Source of the DNA: Agrobacterium larrymoorei
Lineage (GTDB): Bacteria; Pseudomonadota; Alphaproteobacteria; Rhizobiales; Rhizobiaceae
Reading direction: 5' to 3'
Length of the DNA: 64,000 nt
NCBI RefSeq assembly: GCF_030819275.1
Contig: NZ_JAUTBL010000001.1
Location: forward strand, 1,738,501 to 1,802,500
The notes under the pieces are model-generated. The model had not been told where the DNA came from. It ran no database searches and was given only the letters and a program-made list of their open reading frames with translations. Position numbers and translations under genes: made by a program. Shown here in pieces: positions 63,698-64,000 of the stretch; position 1 is the stretch's first letter; each line of letters opens with the position of its first letter.

Positions 63698-64000
63698 TCA
63701 GTTGCTCTCTGTCAGTTTAAGATGCGCACTTACAGAGACCGCCATGCCGCGACGGCTGACGCCGAGCTTGGCGAAGATGTTTTTCAGATGAAATTTGACG
63801 GTGGTTTCCGAGATATGAAGTTCGCGCGCGATCTCCTTATTGCTGCGGCCATCGGATAAAAGCTTAAGTACGGTAACTTCGCGAGCGCTCATGAGGCCCG
63901 GGGTGGGTGACGCGGACTCTTCATCCGTCTTTTTAAGGCGCGTCGTTCGCTGCTGACGACCAAGGCCGTGGCCGACGATGCGGCTCATGAATAAAACCGC
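63698..64000 (-). CDS. LuxR-type regulator, C-terminal part (cut by window edge)
   Basis: The open frame runs through the right edge of the window. Its C-terminal half is a LuxR/GerE helix-turn-helix (LMSAREVTVLKLLSDGRSNK, EIARELHISETTVKFHLKNI, FAKLGVSRRGMAVSV). The linker before it is polar, as in large MalT/LuxR-type activators. The N-terminal sensor or ATPase part lies outside the window. ATG 63988 inside the frame would give a small stand-alone HTH protein, which is less likely. Confidence 0.8.
   Translation of the reverse strand, partial: AVLFMSRIVGHGLGRQQRTTRLKKTDEESASPTPGLMSAREVTVLKLLSDGRSNKEIARELHISETTVKFHLKNIFAKLGVSRRGMAVSVSAHLKLTESN

Overview
The window is a dense, GC-rich, mostly operon-structured piece of an alphaproteobacterial genome, most likely a member of the Rhizobiaceae (Agrobacterium/Rhizobium/Ensifer type). 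The reasons are the protein families present, a TGA-N9-TCA iron box of the RirA type in front of a siderophore uptake operon, and the number of Ssu/Tau-type importers. No rRNA, tRNA, CRISPR array, insertion sequence or replication origin was seen. The exact genus cannot be fixed from the sequence alone.

Layout. (1) 0.1-7.9 kb, minus strand: a MoxR / DUF58 / DUF4381 / BatA / BatB-BatC / BatD cell-envelope operon. Two of its genes are frameshifted, and a hairpin terminator follows it. (2) 8.2-10.2 kb: a two-component system (OmpR-type regulator plus HAMP histidine kinase). (3) 10.6-18.9 kb: ferric-siderophore uptake, with a five-gene ABC transporter/reductase operon, a divergent TonB-dependent receptor and an AraC-type regulator. 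(4) 19.2-19.6 kb: two small unknown proteins. (5) 19.9-63.4 kb: an almost unbroken organosulfur-scavenging island. It holds six ABC importers: three Ssu-type, one Tau-type, one peptide/glutathione-type and one Met-type. It also holds seven LLM-class flavin monooxygenases (SsuD, SsuD-like and DszA/NtaA-like), three acyl-CoA-dehydrogenase-like (SfnB/DszC-type) flavoproteins, one FMN reductase, a molybdopterin S/N-oxide reductase and several accessory enzymes. (6) 63.7 kb to the edge: the C-terminal end of a LuxR-type regulator cut by the window.

How the genes work together. The importers bring in sulfonates, sulfones, thioethers or sulfur peptides. The FMN reductase supplies reduced flavin to the monooxygenases, which release sulfite or oxidise the carbon skeleton. 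An ArsR/SqrR-like repressor sits divergently from the first ssu operon with a perfect 18-bp palindrome between them. The most interesting observation is a recurrent promoter element: a 25-bp block, nearly identical at three places, followed after 18-19 bp by a TAGATT-like -10 box. Four weaker copies with the same spacing occur before other sulfur operons. This points to one activator (not encoded here) driving dispersed sulfur operons as a regulon. Other points of note are a 23-codon leader ORF overlapping two mutually exclusive hairpins before the peptide-type importer, a binding protein without a signal peptide, SsuD paralogues lacking the usual active-site residues, and an unexplained operon of ketopantoate-reductase-like, HCCA-isomerase-like, D-lactate-dehydrogenase-like and BisC-like enzymes under the same element.

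Three genes (batD, batB/C, dual ATPase) each need removal of one extra base to read through. They are either sequencing errors or recent pseudogenes.
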